This document shows positions 14,304 through 23,977 of a stretch of DNA of 23,977 nucleotides, piece by piece. The stretch comes from CAVQFC01 sp036497895 (GTDB lineage: Bacteria; Acidobacteriota; Vicinamibacteria; Vicinamibacterales; CAVVIG01). The notes below the pieces were generated by a model. That model ran no database searches. It was not told where the DNA came from and saw only the letters and a program-made list of their open reading frames with translations. The position numbers were made by a program, and so were the translations under genes. Position 1 is the first letter of the stretch; each line of letters starts with the position of its first letter. The stretch covers positions 1-23,977 of the forward strand of contig DASXIR010000059.1 in assembly GCA_036497895.1 (NCBI GenBank), written 5' to 3'.

Positions 14304-16519
14304 TGGACCGCGAACTGCTGCTGGAAATCGGTTGCGAGGAACTGCCGGCGAGCTGGCTGCCCGGTCTCACCAATTCGGTCGGAGAGATCCTCGCGGCGCA
14401 GCTGCGCGAACATCGTCTCGCGCCTGAATCGCCGGCCGAGACGTTCAGCACGCCCCGCCGTCTCACCGTTCGGATCGTCAGGATTCCCGAACGCCAGAGC
14501 GATCTCGAAGAGCTCGTGAACGGACCGCCGGTGGCGGCCGCGTTCAAGCCCGATGGCACACCAACGCCGGCATCCGCTGGCTTTGCCGCGAAGCAGGGCG
14601 TCGACGTAAGCGCGCTGGAGCGCGTTCACACGCCGAAGGGTGAGTACCTGGCGTTTCGGAAGCGCCAACGCGGCAAGTCAACGGTGGACGTACTGCCGGA
14701 CGTGCTGGGCGGGACCCTGCGCGGTTTGTCGTTCCCGAAGGCGATGCATTGGGATGCCATGCTCGACGACGGCCGCGGCGACCTGCTGTTCGGCCGTCCG
14801 ATCCGCTGGGTGCTGTTCCTGTACGGCGGAAGGGTCGTGCCGTTTTCGATCGGGCGCACCCCCGCGGCGCAGACGTCCCAGGTCCAGGAAGTGTCGACCG
14901 GTGCGGTCACCTACGGCCATCGCTTCCTGACGACGAGCGGCCGGGCGGGGCGAGCCATCAAAGTCCGATCGTTCGACGAATATCGCGCCCGCCTGCTCGA
15001 GAATTTCGTGATGCTCGAGCGCAGCGAGCGTCACAACAAGATTGCCCGCGAACTCGACGCCAAGGCGCAACGCCTGCAGGGGCGCGTCAGTCGCATGGTG
15101 CACGACTCCGACCTGCTCCACGAGGTGCCCGACCTGGTCGAGTATCCATCGGTGATCGCCGGCACGTTCGCCTCGGAGTTCTTGGAACTCCCCGAGGAAG
15201 TACTGACTACGACGCTGATTCATCATCAGCACTACTTTCCAGTCGAAGGCGACGACGGGAAGTTGAAGAACGCGTTTCTGGCGGTGATCAACACCGAGCC
15301 CGACAACGAGCGCACGATCGCACGCAACGCCGAGCGGGTCGTCACCGCGCGGCTGCGCGATGCTCGTTTTTTCTGGGAAGCCGATCGCAAGTCGCCGCTC
15401 GAGTCGCGGATCGAGCGGCTCGGCACGGTGCTGTTTCACAAGAAACTCGGCTCGTATAAGGAAAAGGCCGAACGCATCGAGCGGCTGGCCGAATGGATTG
15501 CCAGGGAGGCGCTCGGCGCCGATCCCGCGACCGCGAAGCTGGCCGGACAGGCCGCGCGGTTGGCGAAGGCGGACCTCGCGACCGACATGGTGCGCGAGTT
15601 CACCGAGTTGCAAGGCACGATCGGCGGCGTCTACGCACGGGCGGAAGGCCTGCCGGAGGAAGTGTGGAAGGCGATCTACTTTCACTACCTGCCGGTCGGT
15701 GTCGAAGCCGACGCGCCGCCGTCGAAGGCACAACTCGGCAAGGCTGCGCTGACGTGGGCGGCGGTGTCGCTGGCTGACAAACTCGACACGATCGTCGGCC
15801 TCTTCGCCGCTGGCGAGAAGCCGACGGGTTCACGAGACCCGTACGCTCTCCGTCGAGGCGCTCAAGGCCTCATGAAAATCCTCATCGACGGGGCCGCATT
15901 GTTCAAGGCGGAGATGCCGGCAGGACTTGAGCAACTGGCAGATCAAGCCTTCATAAACTATCGTGGCCAGTTCAAGACCGTAGACGATGGCTGGCAGGCG
16001 GGCCTTTTCGAGTTTTTGCGGGAGCGAGAATTTCACATCTTCGAACGCCGCGGATTTCGAGCTGACGAGGCAAGAGCCGTTGCAGCGTTTTGGAAACAAC
16101 CGGCGCGAGCGTTACGTAGAGTTGAAGCGCTTTCGAAGGGACGGCAACACAAGGACTTTGAGGCTCTTGCGGTCCTCTTCAAGAGGGTCAAGAACATCAC
16201 CAGGGGCTTCAATGGAGAAATGCGCCCCGAACTCGAAGCCTTGTTGACTGAGCCGTCCGAAAAGGCTCTCCTCCAGGAGATCGACAGCCGCTTCGGCAAG
16301 GTCTCCAAGGCGATTAGTGACGACGACTATGCCGGGGCCGTGCGCGAGATGATCGGTTTTGCGGCGCCTGTCGACAAATTCTTCGCCGACGTGCTGATCA
16401 TGGCAGATGACCCGAGTCTCAGAGAAGCCAGATTGACGCTTCTTACGATGCTTCGCCGAACTGTGTTGGAGAATATCGCCGACATCTCAGAGATCGTGGT
16501 GGACGAGAAGCAGGCGTAG
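14303..16519 (+). CDS. glyS: Glycyl-tRNA synthetase beta subunit
   Basis: The 738-residue protein starts MDRELLLEIGCEELPA, the hallmark of GlyS, and includes the HD-like region (KADLATDMVREFTELQGTIGGVYA), SLADKLDTIVGLFAAGEKPTGSRDPYALRR and a C-terminal DALR-type anticodon-binding domain. It is about 50 residues longer than E. coli GlyS (689). It supplies tRNA recognition to the alpha subunit encoded just upstream. The ATG at 14303 overlaps the glyQ stop. From about 15,840 to the stop, the coding sequence is visibly more A/T-rich in third positions than the first part, with no break in the frame. Confidence 0.97.
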   Translation: MDRELLLEIGCEELPASWLPGLTNSVGEILAAQLREHRLAPESPAETFSTPRRLTVRIVRIPERQSDLEELVNGPPVAAAFKPDGTPTPASAGFAAKQGVDVSALERVHTPKGEYLAFRKRQRGKSTVDVLPDVLGGTLRGLSFPKAMHWDAMLDDGRGDLLFGRPIRWVLFLYGGRVVPFSIGRTPAAQTSQVQEVSTGAVTYGHRFLTTSGRAGRAIKVRSFDEYRARLLENFVMLERSERHNKIARELDAKAQRLQGRVSRMVHDSDLLHEVPDLVEYPSVIAGTFASEFLELPEEVLTTTLIHHQHYFPVEGDDGKLKNAFLAVINTEPDNERTIARNAERVVTARLRDARFFWEADRKSPLESRIERLGTVLFHKKLGSYKEKAERIERLAEWIAREALGADPATAKLAGQAARLAKADLATDMVREFTELQGTIGGVYARAEGLPEEVWKAIYFHYLPVGVEADAPPSKAQLGKAALTWAAVSLADKLDTIVGLFAAGEKPTGSRDPYALRRGAQGLMKILIDGAALFKAEMPAGLEQLADQAFINYRGQFKTVDDGWQAGLFEFLREREFHIFERRGFRADEARAVAAFWKQPARALRRVEALSKGRQHKDFEALAVLFKRVKNITRGFNGEMRPELEALLTEPSEKALLQEIDSRFGKVSKAISDDDYAGAVREMIGFAAPVDKFFADVLIMADDPSLREARLTLLTMLRRTVLENIADISEIVVDEKQA

Positions 16520-16578
16520 GTAACTGACTCGATAACCAGATTGCCCAATTACCAGATTTTCGAATCGACGGAGTAGAG
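16520..16578 (+). promoter_or_regulatory. glyS-ppdK gap with ACCAGATT direct repeats and ppdK ribosome binding site
   Basis: The gap is A/T-richer than its surroundings and carries ACCAGATT twice (16535-16542 and 16551-16558), separated by GCCCAATT. GGAG at 16570-16573 lies five bases before the ppdK ATG, a normal ribosome binding site and one of the few clear ones in this run. No convincing -35/-10 pair was found. The repeated words may be remnants of a dispersed intergenic repeat. Confidence 0.45.
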
Positions 16579-19359
16579 ATGTCCAAGAAGCCTGCAGCAA
16601 AAAAACGCGCGGCCACGGCCAAATCCAAGCCCCGAGCCTCGAGCACACGGTCACGTCAGCACGTGTACTTCTTCGGTAACGGCAAAGCCGACGGCAACCG
16701 CAACATGAAGGATCTGCTCGGCGGCAAAGGCTCCGGGCTCGCCGAGATGACCAACGCCGGTCTGCCGGTTCCGCCGGGCTTCACCATCTCGACTGACGTC
16801 TGCACCATCTACTACCAGGAACAGCAGAAGATTCCCGCCGCGATTGACCGCGAGATCGACGAACAGGTGAAGCGCCTCGAGAAAGCCGCCGGCGCGACGC
16901 TCGGCTCGACCGAGAATCCGCTGCTCGTCTCGGTCCGTTCCGGCGCCAAGTTCTCGATGCCGGGCATGATGGACACCATCCTCAACCTGGGATTGAATGA
17001 CGATGCCGTCGAGGGGTTGAAGCGGCGGACCAGCAACGGCCGCTTCGCCTTCGACAGCTATCGACGGTTCATCCAGATGTTCGGCAACGTGGTGCTGGAG
17101 ATCCCCAAGGACGCGTTCGAGCACGAGTTCGAGTCGGTCAAAAAGGCCACGGGCTCGAAACTCGACACGGATCTCGACGAGGCGGCACTGCGCGATGTGG
17201 TCGCGCGCTACAAGGTGCTGGTCCAGAAGAAGAGCGGCAAGGCGTTCCCACAGGATCCACGCGCGCAGCTGACCATGTCGCGCGACGCGGTGTTCCGCTC
17301 GTGGATGAACGCGCGCGCCATCGAGTACCGCCGCATCTACGACATCCCCGATCACATCGGCACCGCCGTCAACGTGCAGATGATGGTGTTCGGGAACACC
17401 GGCGATCGATCCGCGACCGGCGTCGGCTTCACCCGCAGTCCCGCGACCGGCGCCAAGGAGTTCTACGGCGAATTCCTGATCAACGCGCAGGGTGAAGACG
17501 TCGTGTCCGGCGTCCGCACGCCGCAGCCGATCCGCGAGCTTGGCGACGTCCTGCCGAAGGCGTACAAACAGCTGCGCGACATCACGACACGCCTCGAAAA
17601 GCATTACAAGGACGTCCAGGACTTCGAGTTCACCATCCAGGACGAGCGCCTGTTCATGCTGCAGACACGCAGCGGCAAGCGCACCGGCTACGCGGCGGTC
17701 GTGATCGCGACCGATCTGGTCGCCGAGAAATTGCTGACACCGAAGGAAGCGATCCTCCTCGTCGATCCTGAGGCGCTCAACCAGCTGCTCGCGCCAGGCT
17801 TCGACCCGAACGAGTGGAAGAAATTGCCGACGGCGACCACCGGATTGCCGGCGTCACCGGGGGCGGCAAGCGGTCAGGTCGTGTTCTCGGCCGACCACGC
17901 GGTCGAGTGGGTGAACCAAGGCAAGCAGGTGATTCTGGTCCGCCGCGAGACGGTCCCCGACGATATCCACGGCATGTTCGTGGCGCAGGGCATCCTGACC
18001 GCCACCGGCGGCATGACCTCGCACGCCGCGGTCGTCGGTCGTCAGATGGGCAAGCCGTCCATCGTCGGCGCCGGCGAGCTGCAGATCGACGAGCAGGGCA
18101 AGACGTTCCGGGTCAGGGATGTGGTGGTCAAGGAGGGCGATTACATCTCCTTCAACGGCCTGACCGGCGAGGTCAAGATTGCGCAGGTCGCATCCAAGCC
18201 GAGCGAGATTCTTCAGGTGCTCGACGGCACGCTGGCGCCGGCCAAATCCGACATTTACCAGCGATTCGAAAAGCTGCTCACCTGGTCAGACAAGTTCCGC
18301 CGGCTCGGGATCCGCGCCAACGCGGACCTGCCGGATCAGGCCGAGCTCGCCTATAAATTCGGCGCGCGCGGCATCGGCCTCTGCCGGACCGAGCACATGT
18401 TCTTCGGCGAAGGCCGCATTCCGATTGTCCAGAAAATGATTCTGGCCGACAACGAGGCGGATCGGCGGAAAGCGCTCAACCAGCTGCTGCCGCTGCAGCG
18501 CGAAGACTTCTACGGCGTGTTCAAGGCGATGCACGGCTGTCCCGTCACGATCCGGACGATCGATCCGCCGTTGCACGAGTTCCTGCCCAAGCGCGAGGAC
18601 CTGATGGTCGATGTCGCCCGGCTCGAGGCGACCGGCAAGAAAGGGAAGGAGCTCGACGAGAAAAAGAAGCTGCTGGGCCGCGTCGAACAGCTGCACGAGT
18701 TCAACCCGATGCTCGGTCATCGCGGCGTCCGTCTCGGCATCACCTATCCCGAGATCACCGAGATGCAGACGCGCGCGATCCTCGAGGCCGCGTGCCGCCT
18801 GCACCAGGAAGGCCTGAAGGTGGTGCCCGAGATCATGATCCCGCTGGTCGGTCACGTGAAGGAACTGCGTGACCAGAAGGCGGTGGTCGATCGTGTCGCC
18901 GCCGAGGTGATGAAGGAACAAGGCGTCAAGGTCAAGTATCTGGTCGGCACCATGATCGAGGTGCCGCGTGGTGCGGTGACCGCCGATCAGATCGCCGGCG
19001 AAGCGCAGTTCTTCTCGTTAGGCACCAACGACCTGACCCAGCTCACCTACGGCTTCTCTCGGGATGACGTCGGCAAGTTCCTGCGCATCTATCAGGACAA
19101 GAAGATTCTCGACCGCGATCCGTTCGCGTCGATCGACACCGAAGGAGTCGGCAGTCTAGTGCGGATGGGCGTCGAGTCGGGCCGCAAGACGCGGCCGGAT
19201 CTGAAGCTCGGCATCTGCGGCGAGCACGGCGGCGACCCGGCGTCGATTCACTTCTTCGACAAGGTTGGCCTCGACTACGTCAGCGCCTCGCCATATCGGG
19301 TGCCGGTCGCACGGCTGGCGGCGGCGCAGGCCGCACTGTCGGTAAAAGTCGGCGATTGA
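16579..19359 (+). CDS. ppdK: Pyruvate, phosphate dikinase
   Basis: The 926-residue enzyme interconverts pyruvate + ATP + Pi and PEP + AMP + PPi. The domain order is the N-terminal ATP-grasp nucleotide-binding domain (about 28-390), the swivelling phosphohistidine domain with TGGMTSHAAV (His482), and the C-terminal PEP/pyruvate TIM barrel with GTNDLTQLTYGFSRDD and catalytic Cys880 in GICGEHGGDP. It is about 40-50 residues longer than usual (about 875-890). This is partly due to a Lys/Ala/Arg-rich N-terminal extension of some 27 residues before HVYFFGNG; its role is unknown. The start is supported by GGAG five bases upstream. Its stop overlaps the TTG of the CorA-like gene. Confidence 0.97.
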   Translation: MSKKPAAKKRAATAKSKPRASSTRSRQHVYFFGNGKADGNRNMKDLLGGKGSGLAEMTNAGLPVPPGFTISTDVCTIYYQEQQKIPAAIDREIDEQVKRLEKAAGATLGSTENPLLVSVRSGAKFSMPGMMDTILNLGLNDDAVEGLKRRTSNGRFAFDSYRRFIQMFGNVVLEIPKDAFEHEFESVKKATGSKLDTDLDEAALRDVVARYKVLVQKKSGKAFPQDPRAQLTMSRDAVFRSWMNARAIEYRRIYDIPDHIGTAVNVQMMVFGNTGDRSATGVGFTRSPATGAKEFYGEFLINAQGEDVVSGVRTPQPIRELGDVLPKAYKQLRDITTRLEKHYKDVQDFEFTIQDERLFMLQTRSGKRTGYAAVVIATDLVAEKLLTPKEAILLVDPEALNQLLAPGFDPNEWKKLPTATTGLPASPGAASGQVVFSADHAVEWVNQGKQVILVRRETVPDDIHGMFVAQGILTATGGMTSHAAVVGRQMGKPSIVGAGELQIDEQGKTFRVRDVVVKEGDYISFNGLTGEVKIAQVASKPSEILQVLDGTLAPAKSDIYQRFEKLLTWSDKFRRLGIRANADLPDQAELAYKFGARGIGLCRTEHMFFGEGRIPIVQKMILADNEADRRKALNQLLPLQREDFYGVFKAMHGCPVTIRTIDPPLHEFLPKREDLMVDVARLEATGKKGKELDEKKKLLGRVEQLHEFNPMLGHRGVRLGITYPEITEMQTRAILEAACRLHQEGLKVVPEIMIPLVGHVKELRDQKAVVDRVAAEVMKEQGVKVKYLVGTMIEVPRGAVTADQIAGEAQFFSLGTNDLTQLTYGFSRDDVGKFLRIYQDKKILDRDPFASIDTEGVGSLVRMGVESGRKTRPDLKLGICGEHGGDPASIHFFDKVGLDYVSASPYRVPVARLAAAQAALSVKVGD

Positions 19360-20102
19360 ACACCATCTTCGTGTGCCGCGACGGGCGGACCGAGCAGGTG
19401 ACGCGAATCGATCGCAGCTGGCTTGGTGCGTCCGCCGGCGCGTTTCTCTGGGTGGACCTCGAAGCGCCATCGATTCCGGAATCGCTGCTGCTGCGCGATA
19501 CCTTCGCGTTTCATGGTCTGGCGGTCGAGGACGCGTTGTCCGCCGGACAGACGCCGAAACTGGAGGCCTATGACGGCTACCTCTTCGCCGTCGTCGGAGG
19601 AGCCAGTGACGAGGTCGATTGCTTCGTCGGCCCGACGTTTCTGGTGACCGTGCACTGGAGCGCATCGACGGCAATCGCGGAGCTGGCAGACAATGCCCGC
19701 CACAACGCGCAGTGGATGTCCGAGAGGTCGGTCGGCCTGTTCCATCGTGTGACCGACGCGGTCAGCGACGGTTTTCGGCCGCGCCTCCAGGTGTTGAGCG
19801 GCCGTGCCGACCGCCTGGAGGCAGCGTTGTTCGACAAGCCTTCGCCGGCACTGGTGCGGGATCTGCTGTCGATTCGGGCCGAAACGTTCGCGCTCGGCAG
19901 CACCTGCCGGGCGCAGCGTGGCGCGGTCGACCGGCTGGCCCGCCGCGAGTTCGTCGACATCAGCACCGAGATGGCCTGGCGCTTCCGCGATGTGGACGAC
20001 CACCTGGTGCGGACCGCCGACGAGGTCTCGGCGCTTCAGGATCGTCTGGCCGGTCTGCTGACTGCCGCGTCCGGCCTGGCCGCGGGCCGGCGCTGGCTCT
20101 GA
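19356..20102 (+). CDS. CorA-like cytoplasmic domain protein lacking the transmembrane part
   Basis: The 248-residue product resembles the N-terminal funnel domain of CorA Mg2+/Co2+ channels. The block TFAFHGLAVEDALSAGQTPKLEAYDGYLFAVV (about 49-80) matches the FGFHPLALEDV...QRPKLERYDDYLF signature, followed by the long helical region. It stops at about the point where CorA continues into its two membrane helices, and no GMN motif or hydrophobic segment is present. Only 13 bp separate its stop from mutL, so no lost exon-like remainder lies downstream. The TTG start overlaps the ppdK stop; a GTG at 19371 is an alternative. It could be a soluble regulator or a degenerate paralogue; function is unknown. 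Confidence 0.75.
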   Translation: MNTIFVCRDGRTEQVTRIDRSWLGASAGAFLWVDLEAPSIPESLLLRDTFAFHGLAVEDALSAGQTPKLEAYDGYLFAVVGGASDEVDCFVGPTFLVTVHWSASTAIAELADNARHNAQWMSERSVGLFHRVTDAVSDGFRPRLQVLSGRADRLEAALFDKPSPALVRDLLSIRAETFALGSTCRAQRGAVDRLARREFVDISTEMAWRFRDVDDHLVRTADEVSALQDRLAGLLTAASGLAAGRRWL

Positions 20103-20115
20103 TCGCCTCAACGTC

Positions 20116-21929
<1,814 letters not shown>

Positions 21930-21933
<4 letters not shown>

Positions 21934-22097
21934 AGCTGACGCTCTTCTACATCGGCCGCCTGGCGATGCTGCTTGGGATGTTCGAACTGCTGGTGGACGT
22001 GCTGACGGCGGGTCCGATGGGTCCCGATCCGAAGCTGTTCGGCATCGGCATCGCGATTTTCGTGGCCGGGTGGGGCTTGACCCGCGTGACGCGATAG
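21930..22097 (+). CDS. Small hypothetical membrane protein coupled to mutL
   Basis: This 55-codon ORF starts with an ATG that overlaps the mutL stop (ATGA). It encodes two hydrophobic stretches (about 4-26 and 36-50) separated by a Gly/Pro-rich turn (TAGPMGPDPK), and ends with a basic TRVTR. The two-helix hairpin layout and the tight coupling suggest it is a real gene. I do not recognise a family, and no function can be given. Confidence 0.6.
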
Positions 22098-22131
22098 CCG
22101 GCCGCGAACTGTCGGCGGCTGGACGTGAGGG

Positions 22132-22182
22132 CGATCGTTGGCCGCCGGCGGCGGCCGTAGCCGCGCCGGCGGTTCACGATCG
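22132..22182. terminator. Hairpin between convergent genes, possible bidirectional terminator
   Basis: The arms CGATCGT-tgg-CCGCCGGCG (22132-22150) and CGCCGGCGG-ttc-ACGATCG (22164-22182) pair as 9 + 7 bp around a 3-nt internal loop. The top can fold further, GCGGC-CGTA-GCCGC. The hairpin lies between the 55-codon ORF (+) and the STAS gene (-), just before the latter's stop. It has no T-tract on either side, so Rho-independent termination would be of a U-less type or only a 3'-end stabiliser. Confidence 0.6.
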
Positions 22183-22183
22183 T

Positions 22184-22525
22184 TCAGGCGAAACTGGCCA
22201 GGCCTTCCGCCTCGGTATCGTGGCACTCGAACACCGTCAGCAGTTTGGTGATCGAGAGCAGATCCTTGATTCTCTTGGTGACCGCGACCAGCTTCAACGT
22301 GCCGCCGTTCTTGGTCACGGTCGTATAGCACTGGACGATCTCGCCGAGGCCCGCGCTGTCCACGTACGACACGTCGCCGAGGTTCAGCAGCACCTTCTTG
22401 TTCCCCTGGTGGATGATGCTGCGCATCTTGTCCCGCAGCACCACGTCACCGCCGTCGCCCAGCGTAATCTTCCCTGACACGTCCACGATTGTCACGTCAC
22501 CGACCGTTCGATCCGAGATCTCCAT
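22184..22525 (-). CDS. STAS-domain anti-sigma factor antagonist (SpoIIAA/RsbV-like)
   Basis: A 113-residue single STAS domain. The N-terminal MEISDRTVGDVTIVDVSGKITLGD strand-turn region and YVDSAGLGEIV (54-64) are characteristic; Ser57 in DSAGLG is the expected phosphorylation site. Such proteins bind an anti-sigma kinase when unphosphorylated and free a sigma factor, or act in related partner-switching. No kinase, phosphatase or sigma gene is visible nearby. The frame is open upstream for about 300 codons, but the ATG at 22525 is right: GGAGG (22534-22530) precedes it by four bases and the domain begins at once. It is divergent from the DUF885 gene. Confidence 0.93.
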   Translation of the reverse strand: MEISDRTVGDVTIVDVSGKITLGDGGDVVLRDKMRSIIHQGNKKVLLNLGDVSYVDSAGLGEIVQCYTTVTKNGGTLKLVAVTKRIKDLLSITKLLTVFECHDTEAEGLASFA

Positions 22526-22542
22526 GCGGCCTCCGCGCGGAA

Positions 22543-22550
22543 AGTATAAT
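22543..22550. promoter_or_regulatory. Overlapping divergent -10 elements
   Basis: On the + strand TATAAT (22545-22550) ends five bases before the DUF885 ATG at 22556, giving a leaderless transcript. On the - strand TATACT (22548-22543) overlaps it and would start transcription near 22536, about 11 nt upstream of the STAS ATG and just ahead of its GGAGG. The two starts are only 30 bp apart, so one symmetric element may serve both genes. No clear -35 boxes were found. Confidence 0.55.
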
Positions 22551-22555
22551 CCGGC

Positions 22556-23977
22556 ATGGTTAGACACCGGCCAAGAGCTTTTGTCTGGGCTTGTCTTCTG
22601 GCGGCCGTCGCCGCGTGCGGCCGTGGTCCCGGGCAGCCCCCGCCGGCAGCGTCCGCGCCGGTCCCGGAGCCCGTGGACAGCCGCGTCCTGGCCCTCGCCA
22701 ACGCCTATCTGGACGGCTACTTCCAGCGCAATCCGGATCAGATCACCCTCTATGGCATCCCGGGACGGCCGCAGGACAAGCTGCCCGACAATTCGCTGGA
22801 GGCCCTGAACGCGTGGCAGGCCAAGGAAGACGGCTGGCTCGCTCAAGCGCGGGCGATCGAGCCGGCCGGGATCACCGCCGAACCGCTGCGTGCGACCTAC
22901 GCGATCGTCAGAGAGCAGCTCGAAAGCTCGATCGGCGTCCGGGTGTGTCGGAACGAGCTCTGGATGGTCAGCCAGTTCGTCAACGGCTGGCAGGTCCAGG
23001 ACAGCTACACCATCACGATTCAGCCGGTCGGCACCGATGCGGCTCGCCGGGAGGCGCTGGCGCGCTGGAGCCTGCTGCCTCGCTACATCGACACGGAAAT
23101 CTCCAACCTCCGCCAGGGCCTCAAGGCCGGCTATTCGGCGCCAAAGGGCAACGTGCGGCTGGTCATCGACCAGATGGACACGCTGATCAAGACTCCGCTG
23201 GCCGAGTCGCCGTTCGATTCGCCGTCGGTCCGCGACAAGACGCCGGAGTTCCAGCAGCACTTCGATCTGCTGGTCCGCGAGCAGATCGTGCCGGCGTTCG
23301 TGCGCTATCGCGACTTTCTGACGCAGGAATACCTGCCGGCGGCGCGCGAGGCGATCGCCGTCTCCGCCAACCCGGATGGAGCGGCGTGTTACGACGCCTC
23401 GGTTCGCTATCACAGTTCGCTGCCGGTGCCGGCGCGGGAAGTGCACGCCACCGGATTGGCCTTGATTGACCAGCTCGACGCCGAAATGAAGGCCATCGGC
23501 GAGCGGTCATTCCAGATCGGCAACGTCCCGAAGCTGTTGCTGCGGGCGCGCACCGACCGGAAATATCTGTTCAAGAGCCGCGAAGACCTGATCGGCTACT
23601 CGCAGGCCGCGCTCGCGCGGGCGAAAGGCAAGATGCACGACTGGTTCGGCCTGCTTCCCAAGGCCGACGTCGTCATCCAGCCGTATCCGAAGTTCAGGGA
23701 GAAGAACGGCCCCAACGAATACAACCCGCCGGCCGAGGACGGCAGCCGTCCTGCGGTGTTCTTCATCAACGCGTATCAAGCCGAGAAACACAGCCGCGTC
23801 GAGTCGGAGTCGACGGCGTTTCACGAGACCATCCCGGGTCACCATCTGCAGGGCGCGATCGCGCTCGAGCGGAAGGAGATTCACCCGATCGGACGCTACC
23901 TGGGCAGCTCCGGATACACCGAAGGATGGGCGCTCTACACCGAACGGCTGGCTGACGAGATGCACCTGTTCTCGAGC
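22556..23977 (+). CDS. DUF885 family putative metallopeptidase lipoprotein (3' partial)
   Basis: The frame from ATG 22556 stays open to the right edge (474 codons seen). The N-terminus is a lipoprotein signal: basic MVRHRPR, a hydrophobic stretch and a lipobox ending at Cys21 (AVAAC), so it is likely anchored at an outer or periplasmic membrane face. The hallmark of DUF885, HETIPGHH (423-430), is followed by GYTEGWALYTERLADEM. These His and Glu residues are thought to form a metal site, and the family is predicted to be peptidases. Physiological substrates are unknown. The mature N-terminal part is Pro/Ala-rich. The start follows TATAAT at leaderless spacing. The C-terminal part lies outside the window. 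Confidence 0.88.
   Translation, partial: MVRHRPRAFVWACLLAAVAACGRGPGQPPPAASAPVPEPVDSRVLALANAYLDGYFQRNPDQITLYGIPGRPQDKLPDNSLEALNAWQAKEDGWLAQARAIEPAGITAEPLRATYAIVREQLESSIGVRVCRNELWMVSQFVNGWQVQDSYTITIQPVGTDAARREALARWSLLPRYIDTEISNLRQGLKAGYSAPKGNVRLVIDQMDTLIKTPLAESPFDSPSVRDKTPEFQQHFDLLVREQIVPAFVRYRDFLTQEYLPAAREAIAVSANPDGAACYDASVRYHSSLPVPAREVHATGLALIDQLDAEMKAIGERSFQIGNVPKLLLRARTDRKYLFKSREDLIGYSQAALARAKGKMHDWFGLLPKADVVIQPYPKFREKNGPNEYNPPAEDGSRPAVFFINAYQAEKHSRVESESTAFHETIPGHHLQGAIALERKEIHPIGRYLGSSGYTEGWALYTERLADEMHLFSS

Noticed and set aside
19356..20115. Frameshift hiding the CorA membrane helices
   Set aside because: Only 13 bp lie between the stop and mutL, and no hydrophobic segment or GMN motif appears near the end of the gene.
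22526..23446. Upstream extension of the STAS frame into the DUF885 gene
   Set aside because: The STAS domain and a GGAGG site fix the start at 22525; the extension is antisense to a gene with a lipobox and the HETIPGHH motif.
22591..23469. 292-codon + frame overlapping DUF885
   Set aside because: It is Arg/Gly/Ala-rich with no recognisable domain. The other frame carries the lipoprotein signal and DUF885 signatures and remains open to the edge.

Overview
The window is a GC-rich, gene-dense bacterial chromosome segment. Nearly all genes lie on the + strand and are tightly packed, often with ATGA, TAATG or TGATG stop/start overlaps. No tRNA, rRNA, CRISPR array, transposase or phage gene is seen. 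Several signals suggest Acidobacteriota, probably a Vicinamibacteria-like lineage: an octaheme cytochrome next to split cytochrome b genes, the era-recO-glyQ-glyS-ppdK order, and intergenic palindromes with a GGCTGAAGCC core. This placement is inference; no marker was searched.

Region 1 (2-5291) encodes a quinol:cytochrome c oxidoreductase of mixed design. It holds the end of a Rieske iron-sulfur protein, a b6-type cytochrome b with the cysteine that binds heme c_i in b6f complexes, and an enlarged subunit IV-like protein of about eight membrane helices whose Qo motif reads APWY. It ends with a 948-residue, membrane-anchored, coiled-coil octaheme cytochrome c. The last gene presumably replaces the usual cytochrome c1 or f. 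A 32/31-nt inverted repeat closes the unit. Just beyond it a perfect TATAAT sits at leaderless spacing from the GTG start of a gamma-carbonic-anhydrase-like gene.

Region 2 (5429-22097) is a long housekeeping run: gamma-CA, hisS, aspS, phoH (ybeZ), ybeY, a corC-like gene, era, recO, glyQ, glyS, ppdK, a CorA-like gene without its membrane part, mutL, and a 55-codon membrane ORF. The themes are aminoacyl-tRNA supply (His, Asp, Gly), rRNA maturation (YbeZ, YbeY, Era) and DNA repair (RecO, MutL). PpdK links pyruvate and PEP.

Region 3 (22098-23977) has a hairpin between convergent genes, then a small STAS anti-sigma-factor antagonist on the minus strand. It is divergent from a DUF885 lipoprotein metallopeptidase-like gene that runs off the right edge. 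Overlapping -10 elements on opposite strands lie in the 30-bp gap between their starts.

The points most worth a second look are the octaheme bc/b6f-like complex, the palindromic repeat family (one copy is read through in frame inside mutL), the membrane-less CorA homologue, and the leaderless and bidirectional promoter arrangements.
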